From BOG-1184 sp049514575 (GTDB lineage Bacteria > Fibrobacterota > Chitinivibrionia > Chitinivibrionales > Chitinispirillaceae): 63,307 nucleotides of DNA. The first letter of the stretch is position 1. Each line of letters starts with the position of its first letter. The position numbers and the translations under genes are program-made. The DNA lies in assembly GCA_049514575.1 (NCBI GenBank), contig JBEKUX010000011.1, positions 1-63,307 of the forward strand, written 5' to 3'. This document shows positions 17,539-25,669 of the stretch, piece after piece. The notes beneath the pieces were generated by a model, which was given only the letters and a program-made list of their open reading frames with translations, was not told where the DNA came from and did not search any database.

Positions 17539-19146
17539 ATGGCAAAATTCATCTTCATCACCGGCGGCGTCGTCTCTTCGCTCGGCAAGGGAATCACGGC
17601 AGCATCCATAGGGCTTCTGCTGAAGTCACGTGGCTTGAATGTCATTCACCAGAAATTCGATCCGTACCTCAATGTTGACCCAGGCACCATGAACCCGTAT
17701 CAGCATGGAGAAGTGTATGTAACTGATGATGGCGCAGAAACCGACCTCGACCTCGGCCATTACGAGCGATTTACCGGCGCAATAACCAACCGCAACTGTA
17801 ACTACACTTCAGGCCGCATTTACGATGCAATCATAAAAAAAGAGCGGCGGGGAGACTACCTTGGCGGCACAGTCCAGGTGGTTCCTCATGTGACGGCAGA
17901 AATCTGCGATTCGATCAGGTCCGTGGTGGCGCCGGGGATCGATGTGGTCATCTGCGAAATTGGCGGCACGGTCGGCGACATCGAAAGCCTGCCCTTTCTT
18001 GAAGCGCTCCGCCTTTTCCGGCTTCAGGAGGGACGCAACAACTGCTTCTTTATTCATGTGACGCTCGTACCGTATTTGCATAAAGCAGGCGAGGTAAAAA
18101 CAAAGCCAACACAGCATTCGGTCGGAAGGTTGCGTGAAATCGGGATTATCCCGGACATGCTTGTATGCAGGACCGAAGTGCACCTTGATAAAGATGTACG
18201 GAAGAAAATTTCGCTTTTCTGCAATGTCGACGAGGAGGCGGTCGTCGAAGCCATGGATGTCGCCAATACCATCTATGAAGTCCCGCTTGAATTTGCGGGT
18301 CAGGATATCGATACGGTCATCATTGATGCACTGGGGCTCCGGGGCGGGCGGCGGAACCTGCGGCCGTGGAGGGAATACGTTGACCGGGTGATCAGCTCGG
18401 ACAAAACCGTCGAGATCGCCATTGTCGGTAAATACAGCGAACTTCTTGACGCATACAAGTCAATTCATGAGTCACTCCAGCACGCGGGGGCGGCAAACGG
18501 AGCGCGGGTTACCATTAAAAGCATTGCGGCCGAGGAGATCGAACAGAAGGGTGCAAAACAGGTGCTCGCCGGTGTGGGCGGCATTCTAGTGCCGGGCGGG
18601 TTCGGCGTACGGGGCGTGGAGGGAAAAATATTAGCAGTCAAGCATGCACGGGAGAACAACATCCCGTATTTCGGCATCTGCTACGGTATGCACATGGCCG
18701 TGATCGAGTTCGCGCGGAACGTGCTTAATCTGGAAGGGGCGGACACTACCGAAAATTGTCCGGACACCAAGTATCCGGTCATTCACCTGATGGAGGAACA
18801 GAAGCGCGTCATGAACCTCGGCGGCACGATGCGGCTCGGAGCTTTTCCGGCCGATCTGCGCAAAGGATCGCTCGTCCGTAAAGTCTACGGGAAAGAGCAG
18901 ATCAGCGAACGCCACCGCCACCGCTACGAATTCAATAATGACTACCGGGATAAATTCGAGGACGCCGGCATGGCGCTCTCGGGCATTTCGCCGAACGGAC
19001 TGCTGGTCGAGATCGTGGAACTACGCAACCATCCGTGGTTCATCGGCGTACAATTTCATCCTGAATTCAAGTCACGGCCGGTCGACCCGCACCCGTTGTT
19101 CAGGGAATTCGTCGGGGCTAGCCTGAAGCATTCAAAGCAGGGATAG
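17539..19146 (+). CDS. pyrG: CTP synthase
   Basis: The 535-residue enzyme aminates UTP to CTP using glutamine and ATP. ATG at 17539 is chosen because the conserved N-terminus (MAKFIFITGGVVSSLGKGIT, containing the P-loop-like GGVVSSLGKG) starts there, with AAAGGAG 11 bases ahead. The frame is open further upstream, but only through repeat sequence. The synthase domain (about 1-265) has YLNVDPGTMNPYQHGEVYV. The glutamine amidotransferase domain has the nucleophile Cys in YFGICYGMHMA and the catalytic His-Glu in VQFHPEFKSRP. It is followed by purF after 49 bases, so both nucleotide genes are probably cotranscribed. Confidence 0.97.
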   Translation: MAKFIFITGGVVSSLGKGITAASIGLLLKSRGLNVIHQKFDPYLNVDPGTMNPYQHGEVYVTDDGAETDLDLGHYERFTGAITNRNCNYTSGRIYDAIIKKERRGDYLGGTVQVVPHVTAEICDSIRSVVAPGIDVVICEIGGTVGDIESLPFLEALRLFRLQEGRNNCFFIHVTLVPYLHKAGEVKTKPTQHSVGRLREIGIIPDMLVCRTEVHLDKDVRKKISLFCNVDEEAVVEAMDVANTIYEVPLEFAGQDIDTVIIDALGLRGGRRNLRPWREYVDRVISSDKTVEIAIVGKYSELLDAYKSIHESLQHAGAANGARVTIKSIAAEEIEQKGAKQVLAGVGGILVPGGFGVRGVEGKILAVKHARENNIPYFGICYGMHMAVIEFARNVLNLEGADTTENCPDTKYPVIHLMEEQKRVMNLGGTMRLGAFPADLRKGSLVRKVYGKEQISERHRHRYEFNNDYRDKFEDAGMALSGISPNGLLVEIVELRNHPWFIGVQFHPEFKSRPVDPHPLFREFVGASLKHSKQG

Positions 19147-19195
19147 AGCGGCAGAACTGATATTTATATAGTTAGTGTGTAAAACGGAGATAGGC

Positions 19196-20581
19196 ATGAT
19201 TCTAGACAGCATGAATGAACAGTGCGCGGTGTTCGGTATCTTCAACCACCCAAATGCGGCTGAAATCACCTATCTCGGCCTTTATGCCCTGCAGCACCGT
19301 GGACAGGAGTCGAGCGGCATCGCGGTGTCGGACACGCGTGTTCTCACTATTCACAAGGCAATGGGGCTCGTGAACCAGGTGTTTCGCCATGAAGAGACCC
19401 TGGCGAAACTTGCAGGTCCGCATGCCGTGGGCCACAACCGCTACTCCACCACGGGGTCATCGACGCTGGTTAATGCCCAGCCGATCCTCATCGATTTCAA
19501 GGCAGGCCAGCTCGCAGGAGCGCACAACGGCAACCTGACCAATGCGCTCAGCCTGCGTCGGCAGATGGAAAAAGACGGCTCCATCTTCATGTCCACAACT
19601 GATACCGAGGTGATCATGCACCTCGTGGCGCGTTCGCGGCGGAGTACGATCGAGAAGATGATACTCGAGTCGCTCTCGCAGGTCCACGGGGCCTACTCAA
19701 TGCTGTTCCTCACCCCCGGAGCCCTATACGGCGTTCGTGACCCTCGCGGTGTGCGGCCGCTGATCCTTGGAAAGCTGGGTGAATCATGGCTGCTTTCTTC
19801 AGAGACCTGCGCTTTTGACCTGGTGGGCGCCCAGATAGTCCGCGAAATCGAGCCCGGAGAAATGGTGAAGATTGACGAAAAGGGAATTACGAGCTACTCG
19901 GTGCCGCTCTTCGAACGTATCAAGAATCACGCCCACTGCATTTTCGAATATATTTACTTCTCCCGTCCAGACAGTTTCGTGTTCGGACACAATGTAGACA
20001 AAATCCGGCGCAAATTCGGACATCAGCTCGCAATAGAGCACCCGTGCAAAGATGCCGACGTGGTGATCGGAATCCCGGACTCAGCGACGACCGCCGCTCT
20101 CGGCTATTCCGAGGAATCGGGGATAAGGTTCGACATTGGTCTTATCAGGAATCATTACGTAGGACGTACTTTTATCAATCCAGTGCAGTCGGGAAGGGAT
20201 CTGAATGTACTCATCAAATTCAATCCGGTGAAGGGCGTCATTAAAGGAAAGAACATCGTTTTGGTGGACGATTCGATCGTGCGCGGCACGACCATGAAAA
20301 AACTTGTAAATCTCATTAAAACCGCGGAGCCGGCCTCAATCCATCTTCGCATCTCGTCGCCGCCCATTATCTGTCCATGTTTTTACGGCATCGATATGCC
20401 GACCAAAGAGGAACTCATCGCCTCGGCAAAGAACGTTGAAGAGATCAGAAAATATCTTGGCGTCGACTCGCTCGGGTATCTTTCGATCGACACCATGCTC
20501 TCGGTGCTCAAGCCTGAAGAGCGGCCGAACTTCTGTACCGCGTGCTTCAGTGGCAGTTATTTTGTGGTGCCCACGAATTAA
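19196..20581 (+). CDS. purF: Amidophosphoribosyltransferase
   Basis: The 461-residue enzyme catalyses the first committed step of purine synthesis (PRPP plus glutamine to phosphoribosylamine). ATG 19196 has GGAG 8 bases upstream; earlier in-frame codons have no ribosome site. The active nucleophile is Cys10 in MNEQCAVFGI, so a 9-residue propeptide must be removed, as in the B. subtilis-type enzyme. The N-terminal glutaminase domain has LQHRGQESSGIA and the HNGN loop. The PRTase domain has the PRPP loop IVLVDDSIVRGTTM. The C-terminus NFCTACFSGSYF matches the [4Fe-4S]-binding CxxC of the oxygen-sensitive Bacillus-type family. CTP and purine genes adjoin. Confidence 0.97.
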   Translation: MILDSMNEQCAVFGIFNHPNAAEITYLGLYALQHRGQESSGIAVSDTRVLTIHKAMGLVNQVFRHEETLAKLAGPHAVGHNRYSTTGSSTLVNAQPILIDFKAGQLAGAHNGNLTNALSLRRQMEKDGSIFMSTTDTEVIMHLVARSRRSTIEKMILESLSQVHGAYSMLFLTPGALYGVRDPRGVRPLILGKLGESWLLSSETCAFDLVGAQIVREIEPGEMVKIDEKGITSYSVPLFERIKNHAHCIFEYIYFSRPDSFVFGHNVDKIRRKFGHQLAIEHPCKDADVVIGIPDSATTAALGYSEESGIRFDIGLIRNHYVGRTFINPVQSGRDLNVLIKFNPVKGVIKGKNIVLVDDSIVRGTTMKKLVNLIKTAEPASIHLRISSPPIICPCFYGIDMPTKEELIASAKNVEEIRKYLGVDSLGYLSIDTMLSVLKPEERPNFCTACFSGSYFVVPTN

Positions 20582-20600
20582 TACAGAAGTTTACAAGTAA

Positions 20601-20627
20601 TTTTTTGTCGGGGGAAGTCTCCCCCTC
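20601..20627 (+). repeat. 27-base direct repeat, copy B
   Basis: An exact copy of 17315-17341 (T6, then the GGGGGA-AGTC-TCCCCC hairpin). It stands 20 bases after purF and could double as a terminator-like structure, although the T run precedes the stem on the plus strand. Read on the minus strand the stem is followed by A6/T6 in the correct order for termination of minus-strand transcripts. Confidence 0.8.
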
Positions 20628-20761
20628 GCTCCATGCCCGCCTTCAGCGGGTATTACGCTACCCCCTCAGCAGAAGTGCTCGTCAATGCCAGCCTTCTGCA
20701 GGTACCTCGCACTCCCGTAACGCTCACATTAAGGAAAAAAGCCTAAGGAGAAAACAAAAAC

Positions 20762-20785
20762 CCCCTTCTCTGATAGGAGAAGGGG
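20762..20785. repeat. Hairpin repeat between purF and the convergent secreted-protein gene
   Basis: CCCCTTCTC (20762-20770) pairs exactly with GAGAAGGGG (20777-20785) across a 6-base loop, followed by CAAGGGATGAGGT. The pattern of a C-rich arm, G-rich arm and then a GGGATGAGG tail matches short palindromic intergenic repeats that I recall from many bacterial genomes. It lies between convergent genes and may stop transcription from either side. Confidence 0.6.
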
Positions 20786-20826
20786 CAAGGGATGAGGTCA
20801 AAAAGCTTGGTCGAAGAAAAAAATAA

Positions 20827-21621
20827 CTACGGACACGTAGCCCCTCTGTTAAGAATGAGCGGCTGTGTGACAGTGTCTCCGTCGCTGTTTGCAACCGTCC
20901 ACATCAAAGTATCGAGACTAGCTTGACTACACAGATGCACGAGGGCATCATCGTACTGGACAGTCCATTTGCGCGTCCAATAAGGAAAGCAAGTTGTAAT
21001 ACCGTTAAAAGTAATGCAATGTTGTCCATAGACTCTCACCAATCTAAATATTTTGCCACGAAGAGTATCTCCCTGCCAGCTAAGATAATCTGCGATATCA
21101 TTTGGATTGCCAACACTATCGCGATCGTAGGCACAAGTGTCTGCCCAAATGGTATCAAACCAGGCACAGGCGGTGTTCAGAACGCACTTACTCTGCAAGC
21201 TGATATACAGAGAAGGCGAAAAATACGGCTTAAGCACAGTATCGTTGCCGGCGTTGTTTTTACGGATAATATAGGCTACCAGCGTATCCCTACCGAACCT
21301 TCTGGAGATGAAGTTAAAACAGAACTGCGTGTCAGCGGCGGTGAGCGCGGTATCAAGGACTATTGAATCCACCACTTTTCTCTTTATAATAAGGCTGTCG
21401 GTGAGTTCCGGAAGCTGAACATTGAGGGTACACCTGTAGAAACGAAGGAGTAAACCACTGGGAACAAGAACCGTATCCCCACCTCTGAAGTTTGTCTTAA
21501 AAGCTGTAATCTTTGCATTCCCCGGCTGTGTCCTTGGATCCTGCGGCGATGCGCAAAACAGGGCCACGCATACAAGAACCGCGATTGCCGCAAAGCTGTA
21601 AAGCAGAGTTTTTGTTTTCAT
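20827..21621 (-). CDS. Secreted hypothetical protein, possibly a lipoprotein
   Basis: The protein has 264 residues. The signal sequence LLYSFAAIAVLVCVALFC ends at a cysteine that could be lipidated, but the lipobox (ALFC) is poor. The mature part is beta-rich with several Cys pairs (for example CAWFDTIWADTC and GQHCITFNGITTC), consistent with disulphides outside the cytoplasm. Many Asp-Thr dipeptides recur. I recognise no family. AAGGGGA precedes the ATG. It is last in a minus-strand run of RCC1 protein, phosphoesterase and FHA genes, but a 190-base gap separates it from the RCC1 gene. Confidence 0.75.
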   Translation of the reverse strand: MKTKTLLYSFAAIAVLVCVALFCASPQDPRTQPGNAKITAFKTNFRGGDTVLVPSGLLLRFYRCTLNVQLPELTDSLIIKRKVVDSIVLDTALTAADTQFCFNFISRRFGRDTLVAYIIRKNNAGNDTVLKPYFSPSLYISLQSKCVLNTACAWFDTIWADTCAYDRDSVGNPNDIADYLSWQGDTLRGKIFRLVRVYGQHCITFNGITTCFPYWTRKWTVQYDDALVHLCSQASLDTLMWTVANSDGDTVTQPLILNRGATCP

Positions 21622-21811
21622 AAAAAATCCCCTTTTTTAAGCATGAACTAACTGAAAAAAGCACTATAATGTAAATATAAATTAAATTTTGAAAAAAGTG
21701 ATTATTATCATAAAAAACAGTTTTACAGATCCTGAAAATAGGGAGGCAATAGGAATAAAGATTTGGATAACCGTCTTGGGCGGGCGCTAGAAGAGCTCTT
21801 TTCCGCGTCCT

Positions 21812-22945
21812 CTACTGCTGCGGCCAGACTTTGATCGGCGTCTTTATGTTTACCGTACCGCCGTTGCCGAGTTCGCCATCAAAATTGTATCCAGTGGCCC
21901 AGAGTGTACCGTCGTTTTTGAGGATCATGGTATGGAAGATTCCGGCAGAGACCGCTGAAACCCCACTCATCACTTGGACGGGTGTTTTTCTATTGAGCGT
22001 ATCGCCGGTGCCGAGCTGGCCGGCCGCGTTGTATCCGGTGGCCCAGAGCGTGCCGTCGTTTTTGAGGATCATGGTGTGCAAGCCTCCGGCAGAGACCGCT
22101 GAAACCCCGCTTATCGACGTGACATGGACCGGGGCGTGTTTATCGATCGTATCGCCGGTGCCGAGCTGGCCAAAGGCGTTACCCCCGGTGGCCCAGAGCG
22201 TGCCGTCGTTTTTGAGGATCATGGTGTGCTCGCTCCCCCCTAAAAGAAAGAACCCTCCAGCAGAGACCGCTGAAACCCCGCTTATCGACGTGACATGGAC
22301 CGGGGAGTGTTGTTCGTTCGTATCGCCGATACCGAGCTCGCCATAGTAGTTAAGTCCGGTGGCCCAGAGCGTGCCGTCGCTTTTGAGGATCATGGTGTGA
22401 AAGTACCCGGCAGAGACCGCTGAAACCCCGCTCATCACCTGGACAGGGGTCTGTCTATGGGTCGTATCGCCGGTGCCGAGCTGGCCGGCCGCGTTATTTC
22501 CGGTGGCCCAGAGCGTATTGTCGCTTTTGAGGACCATGGTGTGATAACCGCCGGCAGAGACCCTTGAAACTGAACTCATCACACGTTCAGGGGTTTCACT
22601 CTTTGTTAAGGTGCCGTCGCCAAGCTGGCCAAAGGCGTTGCCCCCGGTGGCCCAGAGCGTGCCGTCGCTCTTGAGGATCATGGTGAACAAGGCCCCGGTA
22701 GAAACCGTTGAAACAGAGCTCAACACCTGGACCGGGCTCGTTCTATTGAGCGTATCGCCGGTGCCGAGCTGGCCGGTGGAGTTGGCCCCGGTCGCATAGA
22801 GCGTGCCGTCGTACTTGAGGATCATGGTGTGACCACCCCCGGCGGAGACCGCCATAGCTGCCTTGTCAAGAGGATTGGTGGGGGCCTGGCATCCGGCAAA
22901 AAGCATCCCTACAACTACTGCACCGGGGACAATGATCCGTTTCAT
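21812..22945 (-). CDS. RCC1-repeat lipoprotein
   Basis: The protein has 377 residues. The signal peptide has a convincing lipobox (GMLFAGC, Cys19). Seven roughly 50-residue RCC1/YD-type blades follow, each with HTMILK-DGTLWATG-N-GQLGTGD and ending VSAVSAG. This should form a seven-bladed beta-propeller on the periplasmic or outer surface. Blades 5 and 6, and the stretches PVQVMSGVSAVSAG and VHVTSISGVSAVSAGG, are nearly identical. The repeats are also nearly identical in DNA, which implies recent internal duplication. AGGAGAG lies before the ATG. It starts 29 bases after the phosphoesterase. A binding partner cannot be inferred; bacterial RCC1 proteins are usually interaction scaffolds. Confidence 0.9.
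   Translation of the reverse strand: MKRIIVPGAVVVGMLFAGCQAPTNPLDKAAMAVSAGGGHTMILKYDGTLYATGANSTGQLGTGDTLNRTSPVQVLSSVSTVSTGALFTMILKSDGTLWATGGNAFGQLGDGTLTKSETPERVMSSVSRVSAGGYHTMVLKSDNTLWATGNNAAGQLGTGDTTHRQTPVQVMSGVSAVSAGYFHTMILKSDGTLWATGLNYYGELGIGDTNEQHSPVHVTSISGVSAVSAGGFFLLGGSEHTMILKNDGTLWATGGNAFGQLGTGDTIDKHAPVHVTSISGVSAVSAGGLHTMILKNDGTLWATGYNAAGQLGTGDTLNRKTPVQVMSGVSAVSAGIFHTMILKNDGTLWATGYNFDGELGNGGTVNIKTPIKVWPQQ
21860..22860 (-). repeat. Tandem coding repeats within the RCC1 gene
   Basis: Blocks of about 150-180 bases recur in register with the protein blades. The string GTATCGCCGGTGCCGAGCTG appears several times, and a stretch beginning GAGACCGCTGAAACCCCGCT occurs at about 22083 and 22264. 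Such long homologous blocks allow unequal crossover, so copy number may vary between strains. Confidence 0.8.
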
Positions 22946-22974
22946 AGTTCTCTCCTGTTCTTGTAAAAAAACGC

Positions 22975-23709
22975 CTACCGGCCTTCCTTAAGGCGATTGA
23001 TCAAGAACTCGGGCATTTTTATCATTTTCATCTTTTCCTGCGCCTTTTCGATATCGTACGCAACACGGCGGTAAAAGAAATCACCCGTTTCGGTGTCAAG
23101 AATGGCATAGCATGACTGCGGATTGCGGTCACGCGGCTGGCCTACACTGCCTATGTTGATCAGAAGCCGTGAACCTTCCATTTCCCGTACGTTGATGCGG
23201 GTGGCCTGGTGAACGTAGACCTCTTTTTGCTTATCAAGGACAATGATGATCGGAATGTGGGTATGGCCCACGAGACACAGATCGGTCTCGAAATACTGGA
23301 AATTAAAGGCAGCTTCTTCCAGCGACGTGATGTAATACCACATATTAGGTTCATAAGGCGTTGAATGCACAAGCGTCAGCCCATCGCGGGTTATCGAAAG
23401 CGGCAGTGAAAGGAGAAACGACTTGACTTCGTTTTTCAGAATGCCAGCCGTCCATTCAATGGCGATTTTCGCATGACTGTTGAAATGGTGCGTTGCAAGA
23501 AGATTGACTGCGGCCGCATCGTGATTGCCGAGCAGAACGGTGGAGCTTTTTTTCCTGACGATTTCTGCGCATTCATTTGGATTTGCGCCGTAACCGACAA
23601 TGTCGCCGAGACAGATGATTTCGTCAGCCTTCTGCTGCCCGATATCGGCAAGAACCGCCTCGAGCGCTTCAAGATTGGCATGAATATCGGAAATAAATGC
23701 GAGTTTCAT
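22975..23709 (-). CDS. Calcineurin-like metallophosphoesterase (YfcE/MJ0936-type)
   Basis: The protein has 244 residues, and the binuclear-metal motifs are all present in order: D-x-H in FISDIHANLEAL, GDIVGYG, GNHDAA and GHTHIP. This is the compact phosphodiesterase/phosphoprotein phosphatase fold. The substrate cannot be told from sequence. SVGQPRDRNP is a stretch conserved in this subfamily. The ATG lies 5 bases after the FHA-gene stop, so the two are tightly coupled. Pairing with an FHA (phospho-Thr reader) suggests it may act as a phosphoprotein phosphatase, but this is inference from neighbourhood only. Confidence 0.9.
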   Translation of the reverse strand: MKLAFISDIHANLEALEAVLADIGQQKADEIICLGDIVGYGANPNECAEIVRKKSSTVLLGNHDAAAVNLLATHHFNSHAKIAIEWTAGILKNEVKSFLLSLPLSITRDGLTLVHSTPYEPNMWYYITSLEEAAFNFQYFETDLCLVGHTHIPIIIVLDKQKEVYVHQATRINVREMEGSRLLINIGSVGQPRDRNPQSCYAILDTETGDFFYRRVAYDIEKAQEKMKMIKMPEFLINRLKEGR

Positions 23710-23714
23710 GAACC

Positions 23715-24497
23715 TTATCCGTTTTCCATATAGCGGAACGAGGTTGCACCGATATCGAGCCGGTCCTTATGCCGGAAAAGATGAGATTTTACCGCCCGCC
23801 CGTTGACCTTCAACTTGCCCATCATTTTGTTGGTGCTGATACGCCAGCCAAGCTCAGTCTGCTCGATGAATGCCTGTTGTTCGCCGACCATGAACCCTGC
23901 AAGGGGGATATCATCGGAATCACCGCTTCCGAGAGTCATATATGGTTTGTCAAGTATATACGTAAGATGCTTCGCCGTATCAATGAGCATCGATGTTTTT
24001 TCATCTGTCTCCTCGCTGACGGTCGCACGAACTTTCTGTGTCTGGCCGCGCGGTGGTTCCTCTTCTGCCGGTGAGGGAGGCGGTTCTTCAATGGGCTTTT
24101 TTGCGGTCCGGGTGTCCGACCGTTTTTCATCGGCCTCCTCCAGTGAAGACTCGGGAGGGACAACAGCGCCGGTCATTCCCTGATCAGAGGTTCCGCCGGC
24201 AATAGAGGAAATTTCCTCATAGACGATGGTAAATTTTCCGATAGTAATTTTATCGCCGCTGTGCAGCGGGACCTTTTTTACTTTTTTCCCGTTTACGGTA
24301 GTACCATTAAGCGAATTGAGATCGGTAAGAATGTATTTCCGGTCGAAATCTTCCTCAATGCGCAGATGGCGGCGGGAAACACCCATATTCGCGATCGAAA
24401 TGGTGTTTTCCGGAAGACGTCCGACGGTGATGACCGGCTCATCAAGAACATAGGTATTGAGGGGTTTGCCCTCATAGAAAACCATGAACTTTACCAT
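23715..24497 (-). CDS. FHA-domain protein, two FHA-like modules
   Basis: The protein has 260 residues from ATG 24495-24497, chosen because AAGGGAG lies 5 bases upstream. A longer frame to 24677 adds 60 unlikely residues. The N-terminal FHA domain (about 10-90) has the phospho-Thr pocket signature ITVGRLPENTISI, VSRRHLRI and LNSLNGTTVNGKKV. A Pro/Glu-rich linker (about 105-165) follows. The C-terminal half (about 170-258) keeps an FHA-like outline (LGSGDSDDIPL, KLKVNGR, DIGATSFRYM) but is degenerate. FHA domains read Ser/Thr-kinase products. No kinase is in this window. It is divergent from the partner-switching operon and upstream of the phosphoesterase. Confidence 0.9.
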   Translation of the reverse strand: MVKFMVFYEGKPLNTYVLDEPVITVGRLPENTISIANMGVSRRHLRIEEDFDRKYILTDLNSLNGTTVNGKKVKKVPLHSGDKITIGKFTIVYEEISSIAGGTSDQGMTGAVVPPESSLEEADEKRSDTRTAKKPIEEPPPSPAEEEPPRGQTQKVRATVSEETDEKTSMLIDTAKHLTYILDKPYMTLGSGDSDDIPLAGFMVGEQQAFIEQTELGWRISTNKMMGKLKVNGRAVKSHLFRHKDRLDIGATSFRYMENG

Positions 24498-24798
24498 AAG
24501 CTCCCTTACCTGGTTTGCGTCGGAATAAAAGCTACTCTTCGGTTTATTAACTATAAACAGGTAAAATACATGTCCTTTCGCAGACATGCAACAACTAGCA
24601 TTTCTCTTCTCATTGCGAAGATCAAACCGTATTTTCCCCTTCTCGGTATAATTGCGTTCGGTTTTTAAATAACACATTCATCTTTCTTGATCGGGTAAAC
24701 CTTATATATATTTATATTTACTTGCTTTTTTAATGCATCGGGTATCTGGATAGTCGCGATGATAAGGAAAACGGTTGGTCAGTGGAGAAGGAGACGCA
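24498..24798. other. 301-base divergent intergenic region, FHA gene versus partner-switching operon
   Basis: No gene was found. The right part (about 24665-24735) is very AT-rich, with TTGATC at 24687-24692 followed by TATATATATTTATATT, a likely promoter zone for the plus-strand operon, although spacing to a clean -10 is not ideal. GAAGGAGA (24787-24794) is the ribosome site of the next gene. Confidence 0.5.
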
Positions 24799-25134
24799 AT
24801 GGCGGCACTGGGTTCCTATAAAAATGTGTTCGACGACAAAAATGAATTCAATAAACTGCAGGAGATGATTCTTGGCGGCATTCAGCAGTTTTCGGAGTAC
24901 CGAAAAGGCAATCTGACCTACGGCGAAGTAATGTACGTGATGGAGTGTGTTCTCGATACATTCCGCGGACACTCTGAAAAGGATGCGAAGGCGCGTTCAG
25001 CGATAAAGGGTTTGAATGAGGCGCCGTCTTTTACAACGCTTTTATCAATAACGGCACGGCTTGTTGAAACATTGGTTAAAAGAGGTACAATAGGTTCAGG
25101 CGAAGAAGCGTATATTCTTCACGGTGACGAATAG
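24799..25134 (+). CDS. Small helical protein of unknown function, first gene of partner-switching operon
   Basis: The protein has 111 residues. ATG 24799 is chosen over an earlier in-frame start because GAAGGAGA precedes it. It is predominantly helical, with no membrane segment and no signal, and no family is recognised. Segments such as LTYGEVMYVMECVLDTFRGH and SFTTLLSITARLVETLVKRG are amphipathic. It sits 6 bases before a frame for an anti-sigma-type ATPase, so a regulatory role such as a binding partner or sensor is plausible but unproven. Confidence 0.75.
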   Translation: MAALGSYKNVFDDKNEFNKLQEMILGGIQQFSEYRKGNLTYGEVMYVMECVLDTFRGHSEKDAKARSAIKGLNEAPSFTTLLSITARLVETLVKRGTIGSGEEAYILHGDE

Positions 25135-25140
25135 CTGTTT

Positions 25141-25626
25141 TTGAAAACAAATGATTTTCCATCAAGCGAAGCAGGAAGGGAGCCGTTACTAGACAACGCT
25201 ATGGTATCTGAAACACCCTACCGCATTGCGGCATCATTTCCTGGGGAACTAGAGTATATCCCGCTTGTCAGGAAACTTATTTCCGATATCCTTCAGGTAC
25301 TCCATTTCAGTGCAAAATTTACCTTTCGTTCTGAATTTATTGTTGACGAACTGTGTAACAATGCGGTAACCTACGGTTCCGGCGTTGATCGGTCAATGGT
25401 GGATCTGGTCTGTGAAACGTATATTGACCGGGTCGAGTTTACCGTCAAGGACCGGGGCGGCTCCAGTGAAAATATCAAGCGGCTCCGGCAGGCGATCGCA
25501 GCGGAACCTTTGGGTAAGGGGGGCGGTCTGGAGCTTGTCCGTATGCTTGCTGAAAAGGTGACATGCTCCATTGACGAGAAAAACCTGACCCAGATTCATG
25601 TGGTGCGAAAACGCGAGGGAATATAA
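25141..25626 (+). CDS. Anti-sigma-type histidine-kinase-like ATPase (RsbW/SpoIIAB family)
   Basis: Up to 161 residues from TTG 25141, or 141 from ATG 25201; neither has an ideal ribosome site. The conserved fold begins only after residue 25, so the shorter form is possible. HATPase_c_2 signatures are the N-box FIVDELCNNAVTYGSG, the G1-like VKDRGGS and the G2 GKGGGLELVRMLAEKV. Family members bind sigma factors and phosphorylate STAS antagonists on Ser. A STAS-ATPase fusion and a separate STAS protein follow at once, giving a full partner-switch set. The group 2 sigma factor at 9234 is a conceivable target, but that is speculation. Confidence 0.85.
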   Translation: MKTNDFPSSEAGREPLLDNAMVSETPYRIAASFPGELEYIPLVRKLISDILQVLHFSAKFTFRSEFIVDELCNNAVTYGSGVDRSMVDLVCETYIDRVEFTVKDRGGSSENIKRLRQAIAAEPLGKGGGLELVRMLAEKVTCSIDEKNLTQIHVVRKREGI

Positions 25627-25669
25627 TGATGTCCATGAAAAACATTTTGTATTACAAGGGATCACCATC

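Noticed and set aside
20582..20826. Short plus-strand frame after purF
   Set aside because: It runs through two hairpin repeats and shares no feature with known proteins; treated as intergenic repeat DNA.
21860..22860. Regular repeats considered as a CRISPR array or non-coding tandem array
   Set aside because: The repeats keep an open frame and encode RCC1 blades; there are no unique spacers between constant short repeats.
24498..24677. 60-residue N-terminal extension of the FHA protein
   Set aside because: The ribosome site AAGGGAG and the FHA fold begin at 24497; the extension has no recognisable domain.
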